From Nocardioides thalensis (lineage in GTDB: Bacteria > Actinomycetota > Actinomycetes > Propionibacteriales > Nocardioidaceae), in the NCBI RefSeq assembly GCF_013410655.1, contig NZ_JACCFP010000001.1:496001-560000 (forward strand): 64,000 nucleotides of DNA, read 5' to 3'. Under the pieces are notes generated by a model. That model was not told the origin of the DNA, ran no database searches, and was given only the letters and a program-made list of their open reading frames with translations. Made by a program: the position numbers and the translations under genes. The first letter of the stretch is position 1, and every line of letters starts with the position of its first letter. Of this stretch, positions 32,642-44,629 are shown piece after piece.

Positions 32642-33988
32642 ATGACCCGAGAGCTCCACCTCAACGCCTTCCTGATGGAGGCCGGCCACCACGAGGCGGC
32701 CTGGCGGCTGCCGGAGTCGATCCCCGGAGCGGGCATCGACGTCCAGCACTACATCGCGCTGGCCCAGATCGCCGAGGCTGCGAAGTTCGACTCGATCTTC
32801 TTCGCCGACGGGTCCGTCGCGCAGGGCACCGGGGAGTTCCGGGTCCCCGGGCAGATCGAGCCGCTGACGCTGCTGACCGCGGTGGCCGGGGCGACGAGCC
32901 GGATCGGCCTGATCGCGACGGCGTCCACGACCTACAACGACCCCTACGGCCTGGCGCGCCGGTTCGCGAGCGTGGACCACGCCTCCAACGGCCGCGCGGG
33001 CTGGAACATCGTCACCTCCGCCACCAGCGAGGAGGCGGTGAACTTCTCGCTGGAGGAGCGGCCGCTCCAGGCGACCCGCTACGAGCGCGCCGACGAGTTC
33101 CTCCAGGTCGCCCTCAAGCTGTGGGACTCGTGGGGCGACGACCACTTCGTCGGCGACAAGGCCGGCGCACGCTGGGGCGATCCCTCACGACTGCGCCGGA
33201 TCGACCACCGGGGCAAGCACTTCCAGGTGGCCGGGCCGCTGAACGTCCCGCGACCGGTGCAGGGCTACCCCCTGCTGGTCCAGGCCGGGGCGTCGGAGCA
33301 GGGCAAGGCGTTCGCCGCGCGGTACGCCGAGGCGATCTTCGTGGCGCACCAGACCCTCGAGCAGGGCCAGGCGTTCTACGCGGACATGAAGGCGCGTGCG
33401 GCCGCCGAGGGGCGCGACCCCGCCCACGTGCTGGTCCTGCCCGGCATCGTCCCGATCATCGGCTCGACCGAGGCCGAGGCCACCGCCAAGGCCCGCGAGC
33501 TCGACGACCTGCGGATCCCGGAGTACGGCCTGCGGCAGCTGGCGACGATCCTCGAGGTGGACGAGGGCGACCTCGAGCTCGACGCCCCGCTGCCGCGGGC
33601 CGTGGTCGAGCAGACCCGGCGGGAGGGCTTCGACTCCCGCTCCCGCCTGGTCATCGACCTCGCGGAGCGGGAGGGCCTGACGGTCCGCCAGCTGCTCGGC
33701 CGGCTGGGGGGCGGCCGTGGCCACAACGTCGTGATCGGCACGCCCGAGCAGGTCGCCGACACGATCGAAGCCTGGTTCACCCAGGGCGCTGCCGACGGGT
33801 TCAACGTCATGGGCGCGGCGCTGCCCTCCGGGCTCGTCACGTTCGTCGAGACCGTCGTACCCCTGCTGCGCGAGCGCGGCCTGTTCCGCAGCGAGTACGC
33901 CGGCACCACCCTGCGCGAGCACTACGGCCTCCCGCGCCCGGCCAACCAGTTCGAGGCGGAAGGAGCGCAGGTTGTCCAGCCCGCATGA
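32642..33988 (+). CDS. FMNH2-dependent monooxygenase, NtaA/SnaA/DszA type (LLM class), second copy
   Basis: 448 residues, clearly a paralogue of the gene before it with the same order of motifs (LNAFLMEAGHHEAAWRLP, RIGLIATASTTYNDPY, SNGRAGWNIVTSATSEE, LLVQAGASEQGKAFAA, GFNVMGAALPSGLVTF, RSEYAGTTLREHYGLP). The two probably arose by an old tandem duplication and have diverged in the substrate pocket. Good binding site (gaggagag) before ATG 32642. The end overlaps the FMN reductase start by 17 bases. Confidence 0.92.
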   Translation: MTRELHLNAFLMEAGHHEAAWRLPESIPGAGIDVQHYIALAQIAEAAKFDSIFFADGSVAQGTGEFRVPGQIEPLTLLTAVAGATSRIGLIATASTTYNDPYGLARRFASVDHASNGRAGWNIVTSATSEEAVNFSLEERPLQATRYERADEFLQVALKLWDSWGDDHFVGDKAGARWGDPSRLRRIDHRGKHFQVAGPLNVPRPVQGYPLLVQAGASEQGKAFAARYAEAIFVAHQTLEQGQAFYADMKARAAAEGRDPAHVLVLPGIVPIIGSTEAEATAKARELDDLRIPEYGLRQLATILEVDEGDLELDAPLPRAVVEQTRREGFDSRSRLVIDLAEREGLTVRQLLGRLGGGRGHNVVIGTPEQVADTIEAWFTQGAADGFNVMGAALPSGLVTFVETVVPLLRERGLFRSEYAGTTLREHYGLPRPANQFEAEGAQVVQPA

Positions 33989-34496
33989 GCCCCTCGGAGG
34001 CACCGTCGCGGTCGTGGTCGGCAACCCGAAGCCGGCGTCACGCACGCTGGCGGCCGCGACGTACGTCGCCCGCGAGCTCGCCGGTCGGGAGCCGGACGTC
34101 GTCGTGGATCTAGCGACCCTGGGGCCCGCACTCCTCGACTGGGCTGCGCCCGACGTCGCCGAGCTCGTCGCGCAGGTCGGCAAGGCGGACCTGGTCGTGG
34201 CCGCCTCGCCGACCTACAAGGGCGCCTACACGGGTCTGCTGAAGCTGTTCCTCGACCGCTTCGACGGCGGCTCTGGTCTCACCGGCCTCGCCGTGCCACT
34301 GCTCCTTGGCGGGTCGCCCGCCCACGCCCTCGCGCCCGAGCTCACGCTCCGCCCGGTGCTGACCGAGCTCGGCGCCACCGTGCCGGGGCGCGCGCTCTAC
34401 GTCATCGACAAGCAGCACGACGACCCCGCCGCCTACACGGCCTGGCTCGACGCGACCCGTCCGGTCGTGCGCGCCGTGCTGGGAGGAGCCGCATGA
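33972..34496 (+). CDS. NADPH-dependent FMN reductase (SsuE/MsuE type)
   Basis: 174 residues from TTG 33972, preceded by gaaggagcg. Flavodoxin-like fold with VVVGNPKPASRTLAAA for the FMN phosphate, ADLVVAASPTYKGAYTGLLK and LLLGGSPAHALAPELTL. It reduces free FMN with NADPH for the monooxygenases. The start lies 17 bases inside the preceding gene, so translation is coupled. Confidence 0.9.
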   Translation: MSSPHEPLGGTVAVVVGNPKPASRTLAAATYVARELAGREPDVVVDLATLGPALLDWAAPDVAELVAQVGKADLVVAASPTYKGAYTGLLKLFLDRFDGGSGLTGLAVPLLLGGSPAHALAPELTLRPVLTELGATVPGRALYVIDKQHDDPAAYTAWLDATRPVVRAVLGGAA

Positions 34497-35008
34497 CGAT
34501 CACGTTCCCGACCAACCAGGACCTCGACCCGGTGCGGCTGCGCCAGGCGTTCGGCACGTTCCCGACCGGCGTGGTCGCGGTGGCCGCCGAGGTCGACGGC
34601 CAACGCATCGGCCTCGCCGCCAGCAGCTTCACCAGTGTCAGCCTCGATCCGCCCCTGGTCTCGATCAACCTCGCCACGACCTCCAAGACGTGGCCCGACC
34701 TGCGGCGCGCCGAGCGGCTCGGCCTCACCGTGCTGGCCGCCCACCACGGCCCCCTGTGCCGCCAGCTCGCCGGCCCCGTCGACCAGCGCTTCGACGGCGT
34801 CGACCTCACGATCACGCCCGAGGGCGCGATCCTCGTCGACGACGGCCTCGCCCGCTTCGCCACGACCATCTACCGCGAGGTCGAGGCCGGCGACCACGTC
34901 CTCGTCCTCCTCGAGCTCCACGCCGTCGACCACGTCGACTCCCACGAGCCCCTGGTCTTCCACCGCAGCGGCTTCGGCCGCCTCACCGCCGACCTCCCCG
35001 TCGGCTGA
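34493..35008 (+). CDS. Flavin reductase (HpaC/NtaB/DszD type)
   Basis: 171 residues with a four-base overlap (ATGA) with the FMN reductase. The flavin-reductase-like split barrel is visible: LRQAFGTFPTGVVAVAAE, GLAASSFTSVSLDPPLVSIN and the C-terminal HHEVxxGDHV-like YREVEAGDHVLVLLEL. A second, unrelated reduced-flavin source in the same operon. Last gene of the operon. Confidence 0.9.
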   Translation: MTITFPTNQDLDPVRLRQAFGTFPTGVVAVAAEVDGQRIGLAASSFTSVSLDPPLVSINLATTSKTWPDLRRAERLGLTVLAAHHGPLCRQLAGPVDQRFDGVDLTITPEGAILVDDGLARFATTIYREVEAGDHVLVLLELHAVDHVDSHEPLVFHRSGFGRLTADLPVG

Positions 35009-35068
35009 CACCCCGCCCGGACCACGGCGCGCGGCCAACCCCCGCCCCGACGACGGCGAGCGGCGCAA

Positions 35069-35226
35069 CCCCCGGAACGGACCGGCGGCGGAGGGACGGC
35101 TTCCCGGCGATTTCGCGACGACGCGCCGGCGCCCCGACCACCGCGGCGCCGTACCACCGAGCGCCGTAGCGCGGCGGAGCGAGCAAGCCGGGAAGCCGCC
35201 CCTCCAGAGCCGGTCCGTTGCGGGGG
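35069..35226. repeat. R2 element, copy 2 (conserved core with private inverted arms)
   Basis: Left arm 35069-35108 and right arm 35187-35226 pair at 35 of 40 positions. The core reads like copy 1 (minus orientation). It lies between the end of the organosulfur operon and the Fur box, where it can act as transcript end. The rest of the 295-base gap holds the Fur box and the furA leader. Confidence 0.85.
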
Positions 35227-35264
35227 ATGAGCAGGCGAAGTCCCATACCCGCCCGAAAACTCAG

Positions 35265-35283
35265 TTCTTGATTTATTCAAGAA
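35265..35283. promoter_or_regulatory. Fur-family operator upstream of furA-katG
   Basis: TTCTTGA and TCAAGAA arms separated by TTTAT. This AT-rich 19-bp palindrome in very GC-rich DNA is typical of FurA/CatR boxes; it is 20 bases upstream of the furA GTG and would give autorepression released by peroxide. Confidence 0.85.
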
Positions 35284-35303
35284 AAGGGTGCAGTCTGAGA
35301 GAC

Positions 35304-38019
<2,716 letters not shown>

Positions 38020-38038
38020 GCTAGCCGCCGGCCGGCGT

Positions 38039-38087
38039 CCGGTCGCGGTCCCACCCGGGACCGTGACCGGGCGCCGTCGGCGTTTTT
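38039..38087 (+). terminator. katG terminator with T run
   Basis: A 14-bp stem (38039-38052 with 38057-38070, one G-T pair) and a second small hairpin CGCC/GGCG followed by five T at 38083-38087. Confidence 0.8.
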
Positions 38088-38199
38088 GCGACCGGCTTCG
38101 CGGCGGCGCGTGGCGTCCCGCGAAGGTAAAGGAATTGAGGTCTAGAGTCGTGACCACGACGCTGGGGGGCATCGCATCCTGTCCGGAGGAACGACCACC

Positions 38200-39792
38200 A
38201 TGGAGCTGGAGCTGCCAGCGGAGGCACGCGCGCTCCTCGACGCCGTCGTCGCGATCGGGTCCGACCTCGACCTCCGCGGCGTGCTCCGCCGCATCGTCGA
38301 GACGTCCTGCCGGCTGACCGGCGCGGAGTACGGCGTGCTCGGCACCGTCGACGCGTCGCGCCCGTTCGAGGCCGACGACGAGCGGGGCGCGTTCGTCGAC
38401 CTGATCACGTTCGGCGTCTCCGAGGAGGAGATCGCGCGGATGGGGAAGATGCCGGCCGGTCACGGGCTGATCGGCGCGGTCCCGCAGCAGCGCACCCCGA
38501 TGCGCGTCGACCACGTCGCCGAGCACCCGGAGTCGGTCGGCTATCCCTCCTACCACCCGCCGATCGACCGGTTCCTCGGCGCGCCCGTGCCCGTCGGGGG
38601 CCAGGCGTTCGGACATCTGTACCTCGGCAAGGGAGCGGACGACGCTCCGTTCACGCCGACCGACCAGGCCCTGGTCGAGGCGCTCGCCCGCGCGGCCGGC
38701 GTCACGATCGCGAACGCCCGTGCCTACGAGGAGAGCGAGCGGCGGCGTACCTGGCTCCTCGCCGCCCAGCAGGTGTCGGCCGGCCTGTCGCCCGCCGTCA
38801 CGGCCGAGGACGCGGTGCAGCACATGGTCGCGAGCCTCCAGCGGGTGAGCCGGGCCCGCACCGTAGCGGTGGTGCGCGACGACGAGGGCGTGCTCGAGGT
38901 CGACGCGGTCGCCGGGGCGGCCGCCGACGGTCTGGAGGAGCTTCTCGATGCCGTGTCGGACGAGGTCCGGCAGGCGAAGGAGACCGGCGAGGTGTTCCGG
39001 CTCGAACGGGGCGCCGACCGCGTCATCATCGTCGTGCCGATGCGCACCCAGCTCGCCCGCGGCGGCGTGCTGATCGGCGACCATCCCCACGGACCTCGCG
39101 CCCCCCGCGCGGACGAGCTCGAGCTGGTCCGCGCACTGGCAGACCAGCTCGGCGTCGCCCTCGACCGGGCCGCCGCGTTCCGGGAGCGCCACGAGCTGCT
39201 CCTCGCCAAGGACCGCGACCGGATCGCCCGTGATCTCCACGACCTCGTCATCCAGCGGATCTTCGCGACGGGCATGCAGCTCCAGGGCGCGGTGAAGCTC
39301 GATCTCGACGAGCTGCGATCGCGGGTGGGTGACGCCGTCTCCGAGCTCGACGTCGCGATCAGGGACCTCCGGTCGACCATCTTCGAGCTGGGCCGCGGGG
39401 GCTCCGGCGCCCTCCTCGACAGTGCGCGGGCACTGTTGCGTGACTACTCAGCGGTGCTCGGGTTCGTCCCGCTGCTGCGGTCGTCGGGGCCGGTGGACCT
39501 CGCCGTGCAACCGGTGACGGCCGACCAGCTGCTGCTCGCCCTGCGGGAGATCCTCTCCAACGTCGCACGGCACGCGCAGGCGTCGTCGACGACCGTGGAG
39601 CTGTCGGCGGGCGCGGCCTGGCTCAGCCTGAAGGTGACCGACGACGGGCGCGGGTTCGACGCCGACGACGTGGCCGCGGGCCGCGGGCTGGGGAACCTCC
39701 GCCACCGCGCGGAGTCGCTGGGTGGCGAGCTCAGGGTGACGAGCGGCTCCGGCGGCACGACCGTCGAGTGGATCGTGCCGGTCGACCGGTAG
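38200..39792 (+). CDS. GAF-domain sensor histidine kinase (DevS/DosS-like)
   Basis: 530 residues, no membrane segment. First GAF domain about 20-170 (GAEYGVLGTVDASRPFEAD ... FLGAPVPVGGQAFGHLYLG), a weaker second GAF domain about 185-330, then HisKA_3 with the phospho-His in ARDLHDLVIQRIFATGMQL and an ATPase domain (LLALREILSNVARHAQA, DDGRGFDADD, GLGNLRHRAESLGG). The order equals that of DevS/DosS oxygen and redox sensors, though haem binding is not provable here. No response regulator is adjacent. It starts about 110 bases after the katG terminator. Confidence 0.9.
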   Translation: MELELPAEARALLDAVVAIGSDLDLRGVLRRIVETSCRLTGAEYGVLGTVDASRPFEADDERGAFVDLITFGVSEEEIARMGKMPAGHGLIGAVPQQRTPMRVDHVAEHPESVGYPSYHPPIDRFLGAPVPVGGQAFGHLYLGKGADDAPFTPTDQALVEALARAAGVTIANARAYEESERRRTWLLAAQQVSAGLSPAVTAEDAVQHMVASLQRVSRARTVAVVRDDEGVLEVDAVAGAAADGLEELLDAVSDEVRQAKETGEVFRLERGADRVIIVVPMRTQLARGGVLIGDHPHGPRAPRADELELVRALADQLGVALDRAAAFRERHELLLAKDRDRIARDLHDLVIQRIFATGMQLQGAVKLDLDELRSRVGDAVSELDVAIRDLRSTIFELGRGGSGALLDSARALLRDYSAVLGFVPLLRSSGPVDLAVQPVTADQLLLALREILSNVARHAQASSTTVELSAGAAWLSLKVTDDGRGFDADDVAAGRGLGNLRHRAESLGGELRVTSGSGGTTVEWIVPVDR

Positions 39793-39794
39793 TC

Positions 39795-40319
39795 CTACGC
39801 GGGGCGGCTGTCGGACAGCTCGAGCAGGTCGTCGGCTGCGTCGAGCCCCAGCAGTGCGGTGGCCGCGCCGTCGTCGAACCCACCCGTCAGCGCGTCGTCG
39901 GGAAGCGGGTCGAAGCCGGCGTCCAGGTCGAGCGGTGCGGTGGCGTCGAGGTCGCCGGCCATGCCGTCCAAGCGGTCCCGGTCGGCCGGCGGCGCCGCCA
40001 GTCCTGCCGCGATCGCGTCCCGCAGCGGGTCGACCGGATCGGGGCGATCGCCCGACAGGAGCGGCCACACCCAGCGCACCAGGGCACCGGTGGCGACGCA
40101 TCCGAGCGCCACGAGCAGGTAGCGGGTGAGCACCTCGGTCATCGAGACCATGCCCTGCGCCAGGCGATAGATCGCCGGCGACGACACGGCGAGCGCGACC
40201 ACCAGCAGCCGGGTGTCGACGAGCCCCTGCCGCGGGAGCCGCGGCACCCGGACCAGGGTGGGCCCCGGCTGTCCGGCGGCGTGCTCGGTGCCGTCGAGGT
40301 GACGGTGCCGGCGGGTCAT
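39795..40319 (-). CDS. Small membrane protein of unknown function behind flhA
   Basis: 174 residues. Arg/His-rich head, two hydrophobic segments (TRLLVVALAVSSPAIYRLA and TRYLLVALGCVATGALVRWVW) and an acidic cytosolic tail with many Asp/Leu (LDATAPLDLDAGFDPLPDD). The start overlaps the flhA stop by four bases, so it is translated with flhA. I recognise no family. A helper of the FlhA export gate or of the assembled basal body is a guess from position only. It ends two bases from the convergent histidine kinase. Confidence 0.75.
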   Translation of the reverse strand: MTRRHRHLDGTEHAAGQPGPTLVRVPRLPRQGLVDTRLLVVALAVSSPAIYRLAQGMVSMTEVLTRYLLVALGCVATGALVRWVWPLLSGDRPDPVDPLRDAIAAGLAAPPADRDRLDGMAGDLDATAPLDLDAGFDPLPDDALTGGFDDGAATALLGLDAADDLLELSDSRPA

Positions 40320-42382
40320 GCCGTGGCCCCGATCGCCGCGCCGACGCCGAGAGCCGGGTCGGGCAGGTCACCGATGACGCCGGCCGAGCGCACCTGCTGC
40401 GCCGCGCCGAGCTCGGTGTAGGACAGCACGGGCAGCCGCGCCGCCGCAGGAGCGACGAAGCGCCGTACGGCGGGCCGCAGCTGGGGCGCGCACACGAGCA
40501 CGGGGCGGTGGCCCTCGTTCTCGGACGCGGTGGCCAGCTGGGTCACGGTGATGAGCAGGCGCTGGGCGAGCTCCGGGTCGAGGGCGAGGACGGCGCCGGA
40601 CTCGGTCTGGCGCACCGCCTCGAGCATCCGCTGCTCGAGCATCGGCTCGAAGCTGATGGCGTGCAGGGTGCCGTCGGACAGGTAGGTGACGGCGAGCGAC
40701 GGGTCGAGGGCTGCCCGCGCGGCCTCGACCAGCCCGTCCAGGTCCTTGGAGACCGCGGCGCGCACCGACAGCGCCTCGAAGATCCGCACCAGGTCGCGGA
40801 TCGGGACGCTCTCGTCGAGCAGCGAGCGGAGGACCGCCTGGATCTCGCCGAGCGAGAGCTGGGTGGGCGTCAGCTCCTCGATCACGACCGGGTGGCTGCG
40901 CTTGACGACGTCGGTGAGCAGCCGCACGTCCTCCCGGCCGAGCAGGCGGCTGGCGTGCTGGTGCACGACCTCGGCGAGGTGCGTGGTCACGACAGATGCC
41001 CGGTCGACCACCGTCGCGCCGCCGACCTCGGCCTGGTGGCGCAGCTCGGCGGGGATCCACTTCGCGTCCAGGCCGAACACGGGCTCACGGGTGGGGGTCC
41101 CCGGCAACGAGCCGAGGAAGTCGCCGATCGCGAGCACGGTGCCGCGGGGGGCCTCGCCGCGCGCGACCTCGGCGCCGTACAGCGTGATCGCGTAGGTGTG
41201 GAGCGGCAGCTCGAGGTTGTCGCGGGTGCGGACCGGCGGGATCACGATGCCGAGCTCACCGGCGACCTTGCGCCGCAGCGCCTTGACCCGGTCGAGGAGG
41301 TCGCCGCCCACGCGGGTGTCGACGAGATCGATGAGGTCCGCGGACAGCTCGAGGCCGAGCGGGTCCACCCGGATCTCCGCCGCGAGCTGCTCGGGGGAGT
41401 CCGGGATGGCGACCTCGGTGGCCGTCGCGACCTCCGCGGTCGCCTCCTGCTCGATTTGCTTGACCCGGCTCGAGGCGAGCAGCATCGCGCCGCCGGCGAT
41501 GATGAACGGCAGCTTCGGCAGGCCGGGGATCAGGCAGAGCACCAGGGCGCCGAAGCCGGCGACACGCAGCGGCGTCTGCCGGGCGAAGACCTGGTTCATG
41601 ATGTCCGAGCCCATGTCGGAGTCGGCGACCGAGCGGGTGACGACGAGGCCGGTGGCGACGGAGAGCAGCAGGGCGGGGATCTGGGAGACCAGGCCGTCGC
41701 CGATCGAGAGCAGCGAGTAGGTCTGGATCGCGTCGCCGAACGGCATCCCGAGCTGCGCGACGCCGATGGCGAAGCCGCCGAGCAGGTTGACCAGCGTGAT
41801 GATGATCGCGGCGATCGCGTCGCCCTTCACGAACTTCGACGCACCGTCCATCGCGCCGTGGAAGTCGGCCTCGGCGTGCACCTCGGCGCGCCGGCGACGG
41901 GCCTCCTCCTCGTCGATGAGGCCGGAGTTGAGGTCGGCGTCGATCGCCATCTGCTTGCCGGGCATCGCGTCGAGGGTGAAGCGGGCACCGACCTCGGCGA
42001 CCCGGCCGGCGCCGTTGGTGATGACGACGAACTGGATGACGAGTAGGATCGCGAACACGATCAGGCCGACGATCAGCGAGCCGCCGACGACGAAGTGGCC
42101 GAACGTGTCGATCACCTTGCCGGCGTAGCCGTCGAGGAGCACGAGCCGGGTGGCGCTCACGTTGAGCGCGAGCCGGAACAGCGTCATCACGAGGATCACC
42201 GACGGGAACGCGGCGAACTCCAGCGGCTTGTGGATGAACATCGCCACCATCAGGATCAGCAGCGCGCCGGTGATGTTGAGGGCGATCAGGAGGTCCAGCA
42301 CCACGGCGGGCAGCGGCACGACGAGCATCGCGACGACGGCGACGATGCCGATCGGGACGCCGAGCTTGGTCAGCGACTTCAT
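40316..42382 (-). CDS. flhA: Flagellar export gate protein FlhA
   Basis: 688 residues. Eight membrane helices in the first half, with the FHIPEP signature region GARFTLDAMPGKQMAIDADL and the following GLIDEEEARRRRAEV. The large cytosolic domain includes GDFLGSLPGTPTREPVFGL and the ring-forming subdomains. It forms the nonameric export gate that selects substrates. Separated from flhB by 343 bases carrying R2 copy 3, so it may have its own promoter. Confidence 0.97.
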   Translation of the reverse strand: MKSLTKLGVPIGIVAVVAMLVVPLPAVVLDLLIALNITGALLILMVAMFIHKPLEFAAFPSVILVMTLFRLALNVSATRLVLLDGYAGKVIDTFGHFVVGGSLIVGLIVFAILLVIQFVVITNGAGRVAEVGARFTLDAMPGKQMAIDADLNSGLIDEEEARRRRAEVHAEADFHGAMDGASKFVKGDAIAAIIITLVNLLGGFAIGVAQLGMPFGDAIQTYSLLSIGDGLVSQIPALLLSVATGLVVTRSVADSDMGSDIMNQVFARQTPLRVAGFGALVLCLIPGLPKLPFIIAGGAMLLASSRVKQIEQEATAEVATATEVAIPDSPEQLAAEIRVDPLGLELSADLIDLVDTRVGGDLLDRVKALRRKVAGELGIVIPPVRTRDNLELPLHTYAITLYGAEVARGEAPRGTVLAIGDFLGSLPGTPTREPVFGLDAKWIPAELRHQAEVGGATVVDRASVVTTHLAEVVHQHASRLLGREDVRLLTDVVKRSHPVVIEELTPTQLSLGEIQAVLRSLLDESVPIRDLVRIFEALSVRAAVSKDLDGLVEAARAALDPSLAVTYLSDGTLHAISFEPMLEQRMLEAVRQTESGAVLALDPELAQRLLITVTQLATASENEGHRPVLVCAPQLRPAVRRFVAPAAARLPVLSYTELGAAQQVRSAGVIGDLPDPALGVGAAIGATA

Positions 42383-42516
42383 CAGGACGGGTCAGCCTCT
42401 CGGGGTCGACTGGGTGCTGGCCGTCCGTGGCAGGAGGTGGATCGGGGTGGCGCCGTCCTGGCGTCGTGGGCTCCCATCGGCTGCCCATCGACTCAGTTGA
42501 GGGGTTGCTGTCGGTC

Positions 42517-42711
42517 GGCGCCGACCCCGACCCCGCGCCTGTGCCGCCGGCCGCGAGCGGCCGCCCTCGCGGCTTGGTCGCTCCGCCGCGCGACGGCGCA
42601 CTCCGGTACTTCGCCGCGGGGCCCGGGGCGCCGGCGCGTCGTCGCGAAATCGCCGCGAGGACGGCCGCTCGCGGCCGTCGGTCGGGTGGGCGCGGCCTCG
42701 GGGTCGGCGCC
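42517..42711. repeat. R2 element, copy 3 (conserved core with private inverted arms)
   Basis: Left arm 42517-42573 and right arm 42652-42711 are inverted repeats with small gaps; the inner 25 bases match at 24 positions and the outer 14 are identical. The core starts TTGGTCGCTCCGCCGCG and ends GTCGTCGCGAAATC. It fills most of the 343-base flhB-flhA gap; the remaining 130 bases before flhA show nothing I can assign. Confidence 0.85.
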
Positions 42712-42725
42712 CGCCTGTGCACGGC

Positions 42726-43862
42726 TTACGTGTCGATGCGCACCCGGCGGCGGCCCGCCTTGACGACCGAGGGGAGCTCGTCGAGGGTGCGGGGGGTGCG
42801 GTGCTCGCCGCCGTGGTGGCCGTGGGCGCGGCGGCTGATGACGAAGGCGAGGACCTGGGCGACGGCGGCCCAGAGCTCGCGGGGGATCTCGGAGCCGACC
42901 TCGCAGGAGCGGTAGAGGGCGCGGGCGAGGGGGACGTCGCGGACCAGGGGGACGCGGGCCTCGTTGGCCTGCTCGCGGATGCGGGTGGCGATGGCGCCGG
43001 CGCCGCGGGCGACGACGCGGGGGGCGCCGCGCTCGGGGTCGTAGCGCAGCGCGACCGCGACGTGCGTCGGGTTGACGAGGAGGACGTCGGCCTCGGCGAC
43101 GTCGGCGATCATCCGGTTGCGGGCCGCAGCGAGCTGGCGGGCACGGATGGCGCCCTTGACCATCGGGTCGCCCTCGGCCTGCTTGTGCTCCTGCTTGATC
43201 TCCTCGCGGCTCATCCTGATCTGCTTGCCGATCCGGCGCCGTTGCATGGCGTAGTCGGCGGCCGCCATTACCAGGCCGGCGACGCCGACGGTGAGGAGCA
43301 GGCGGGAGACCTCGCCCTGGACCTTCTCCAGCACGACGCCGATCGGCATCACGCCTCCGACCAACGGCATCATGGCGCGGACCGCGCCGTACGCCAGGAA
43401 GGCGACGACGGAGCTCTTGATGAGGACCTTCGCGGCCTCCCACCAGGCCTGGGGGCCGAAGAGGCGCTTGGCGCCGCTGACCGGGTTGAGCTTCTTGGCA
43501 TCGGGCTTGGCGAGCTTGGGGGAGAGGTAGAACCCGCCCTGGGCGAGGGCGGAGAGCACGCCGATGACGAGGATCATCGAGCCGAGGACGACGAGTGCCA
43601 GGAACGCGTGCCGCGCCCCGGCGCCGAGCAGCTCGAGGGCGAGCGCGGGGGACGGGTCCTCGACGGCGCGCAGGTGGGTGGCCATCGTGGTCATCAGGCC
43701 GTCGAGCTCGCGGTCGAGCAGCGGGCCGAGCGCCAGTGACACGACGAGCAGGCCGAGCCAGCCGCCGAGGTCGGGGGTGCGGGGGACCTGGCCGTCCTTG
43801 CGTGCCTGCTTCTTGCGCTTGGGGGTGGGCTTCTCGGTCTTCTCACCACCGCCGCCGCTCAT
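42726..43862 (-). CDS. flhB: Flagellar export switch protein FlhB
   Basis: 378 residues. Four membrane helices after a Lys-rich head (EKTEKPTPKRKKQARKDGQV, typical of FlhB), and the self-cleavage motif NPTH with Asn about 264 and Pro 265 in VLLVNPTHVAVALRYD. Switches export from rod/hook to filament proteins. The start overlaps the fliR stop by four bases. Confidence 0.96.
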   Translation of the reverse strand: MSGGGGEKTEKPTPKRKKQARKDGQVPRTPDLGGWLGLLVVSLALGPLLDRELDGLMTTMATHLRAVEDPSPALALELLGAGARHAFLALVVLGSMILVIGVLSALAQGGFYLSPKLAKPDAKKLNPVSGAKRLFGPQAWWEAAKVLIKSSVVAFLAYGAVRAMMPLVGGVMPIGVVLEKVQGEVSRLLLTVGVAGLVMAAADYAMQRRRIGKQIRMSREEIKQEHKQAEGDPMVKGAIRARQLAAARNRMIADVAEADVLLVNPTHVAVALRYDPERGAPRVVARGAGAIATRIREQANEARVPLVRDVPLARALYRSCEVGSEIPRELWAAVAQVLAFVISRRAHGHHGGEHRTPRTLDELPSVVKAGRRRVRIDT

Positions 43863-44626
43863 GCCGCGCCCGCCATCTGGGCCATCGCCTCGTTGGCGAG
43901 CTCGACGATCCGCTCGGTCGTGTCGGGGAGCATCGGGAAGGAGAGCCCGAGCAGCAGCAGGGTGAGCCCGACCTTGGCCGGGAACATCACGTTGAAGGCG
44001 TTGAGGTGCGGCGCGACCTTGGTCAGCAGCGCGAGCGCGAGGTCGGCCACGAACAGGACCGCGATCATCGGCAGCGCGATCTGCACGGCGATCGTGAAGA
44101 ACATCGAGAACGCGGTGACGAGCACGTCGGGCCAGCCGTCGACGTCGGGCATCCCGGTCAGGGGCAGGTAGCGGAACGTGCTCAGCAGGCCGCCGATCAC
44201 GAGCAGGTGACCGCCGGTGACGAGCAGCAGCGCGGTGGCGAGCATCTGGTGGAAGCGACCGAAGACGGTGTTCATGTTCATGCCGAGCGGGTCGAACGCC
44301 TGCGCCAGGGCGAAGCCGCCGAACACGTCGATCAAGGCGCCCGCGGCGCCGATGACCGAGAACAGGAGCATGGTCACGTAGCCCATGCCGAGCCCGATGA
44401 TCGCCTGCGCGAGCACCGACACCCCGAGCGCGATCGCGTCGTCCGGCAGCGGCTGCTCGGCCAGCGTCGGCGCCATCGCCATCGACAGGCCGAGCGCGAG
44501 CACGACCTTCGCCATCGCCGGGATGCCGCGGGAGGCGAACGGTGGCACCACGGCCAGCCACGCGATCACCCGCACCGAGGCGAGGAGCAGCGCGAGGTAG
44601 GAGGCGCCGTCGACGGACAGGGTCAT
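43859..44626 (-). CDS. fliR: Flagellar export protein FliR
   Basis: 255 residues, about six membrane helices, with family segments such as RVIAWLAVVPPFASRGIPAM, LAQAFDPLGMNMNTVFGRF and PLTGMPDVDGWPDV. Forms the export gate core with FliP and FliQ. Three bases after fliQ, overlapping flhB. Confidence 0.94.
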   Translation of the reverse strand: MTLSVDGASYLALLLASVRVIAWLAVVPPFASRGIPAMAKVVLALGLSMAMAPTLAEQPLPDDAIALGVSVLAQAIIGLGMGYVTMLLFSVIGAAGALIDVFGGFALAQAFDPLGMNMNTVFGRFHQMLATALLLVTGGHLLVIGGLLSTFRYLPLTGMPDVDGWPDVLVTAFSMFFTIAVQIALPMIAVLFVADLALALLTKVAPHLNAFNVMFPAKVGLTLLLLGLSFPMLPDTTERIVELANEAMAQMAGAA

Positions 44627-44629
44627 GGT

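Noticed and set aside
20051..35008. Genomic island or prophage in the metabolic region
   Set aside because: No integrase, transposase, phage gene or att-like repeats, and GC content and codon use look the same as in the flanks; tRNA-Ala at 18.4 kb has no visible duplicated 3' end in the window.
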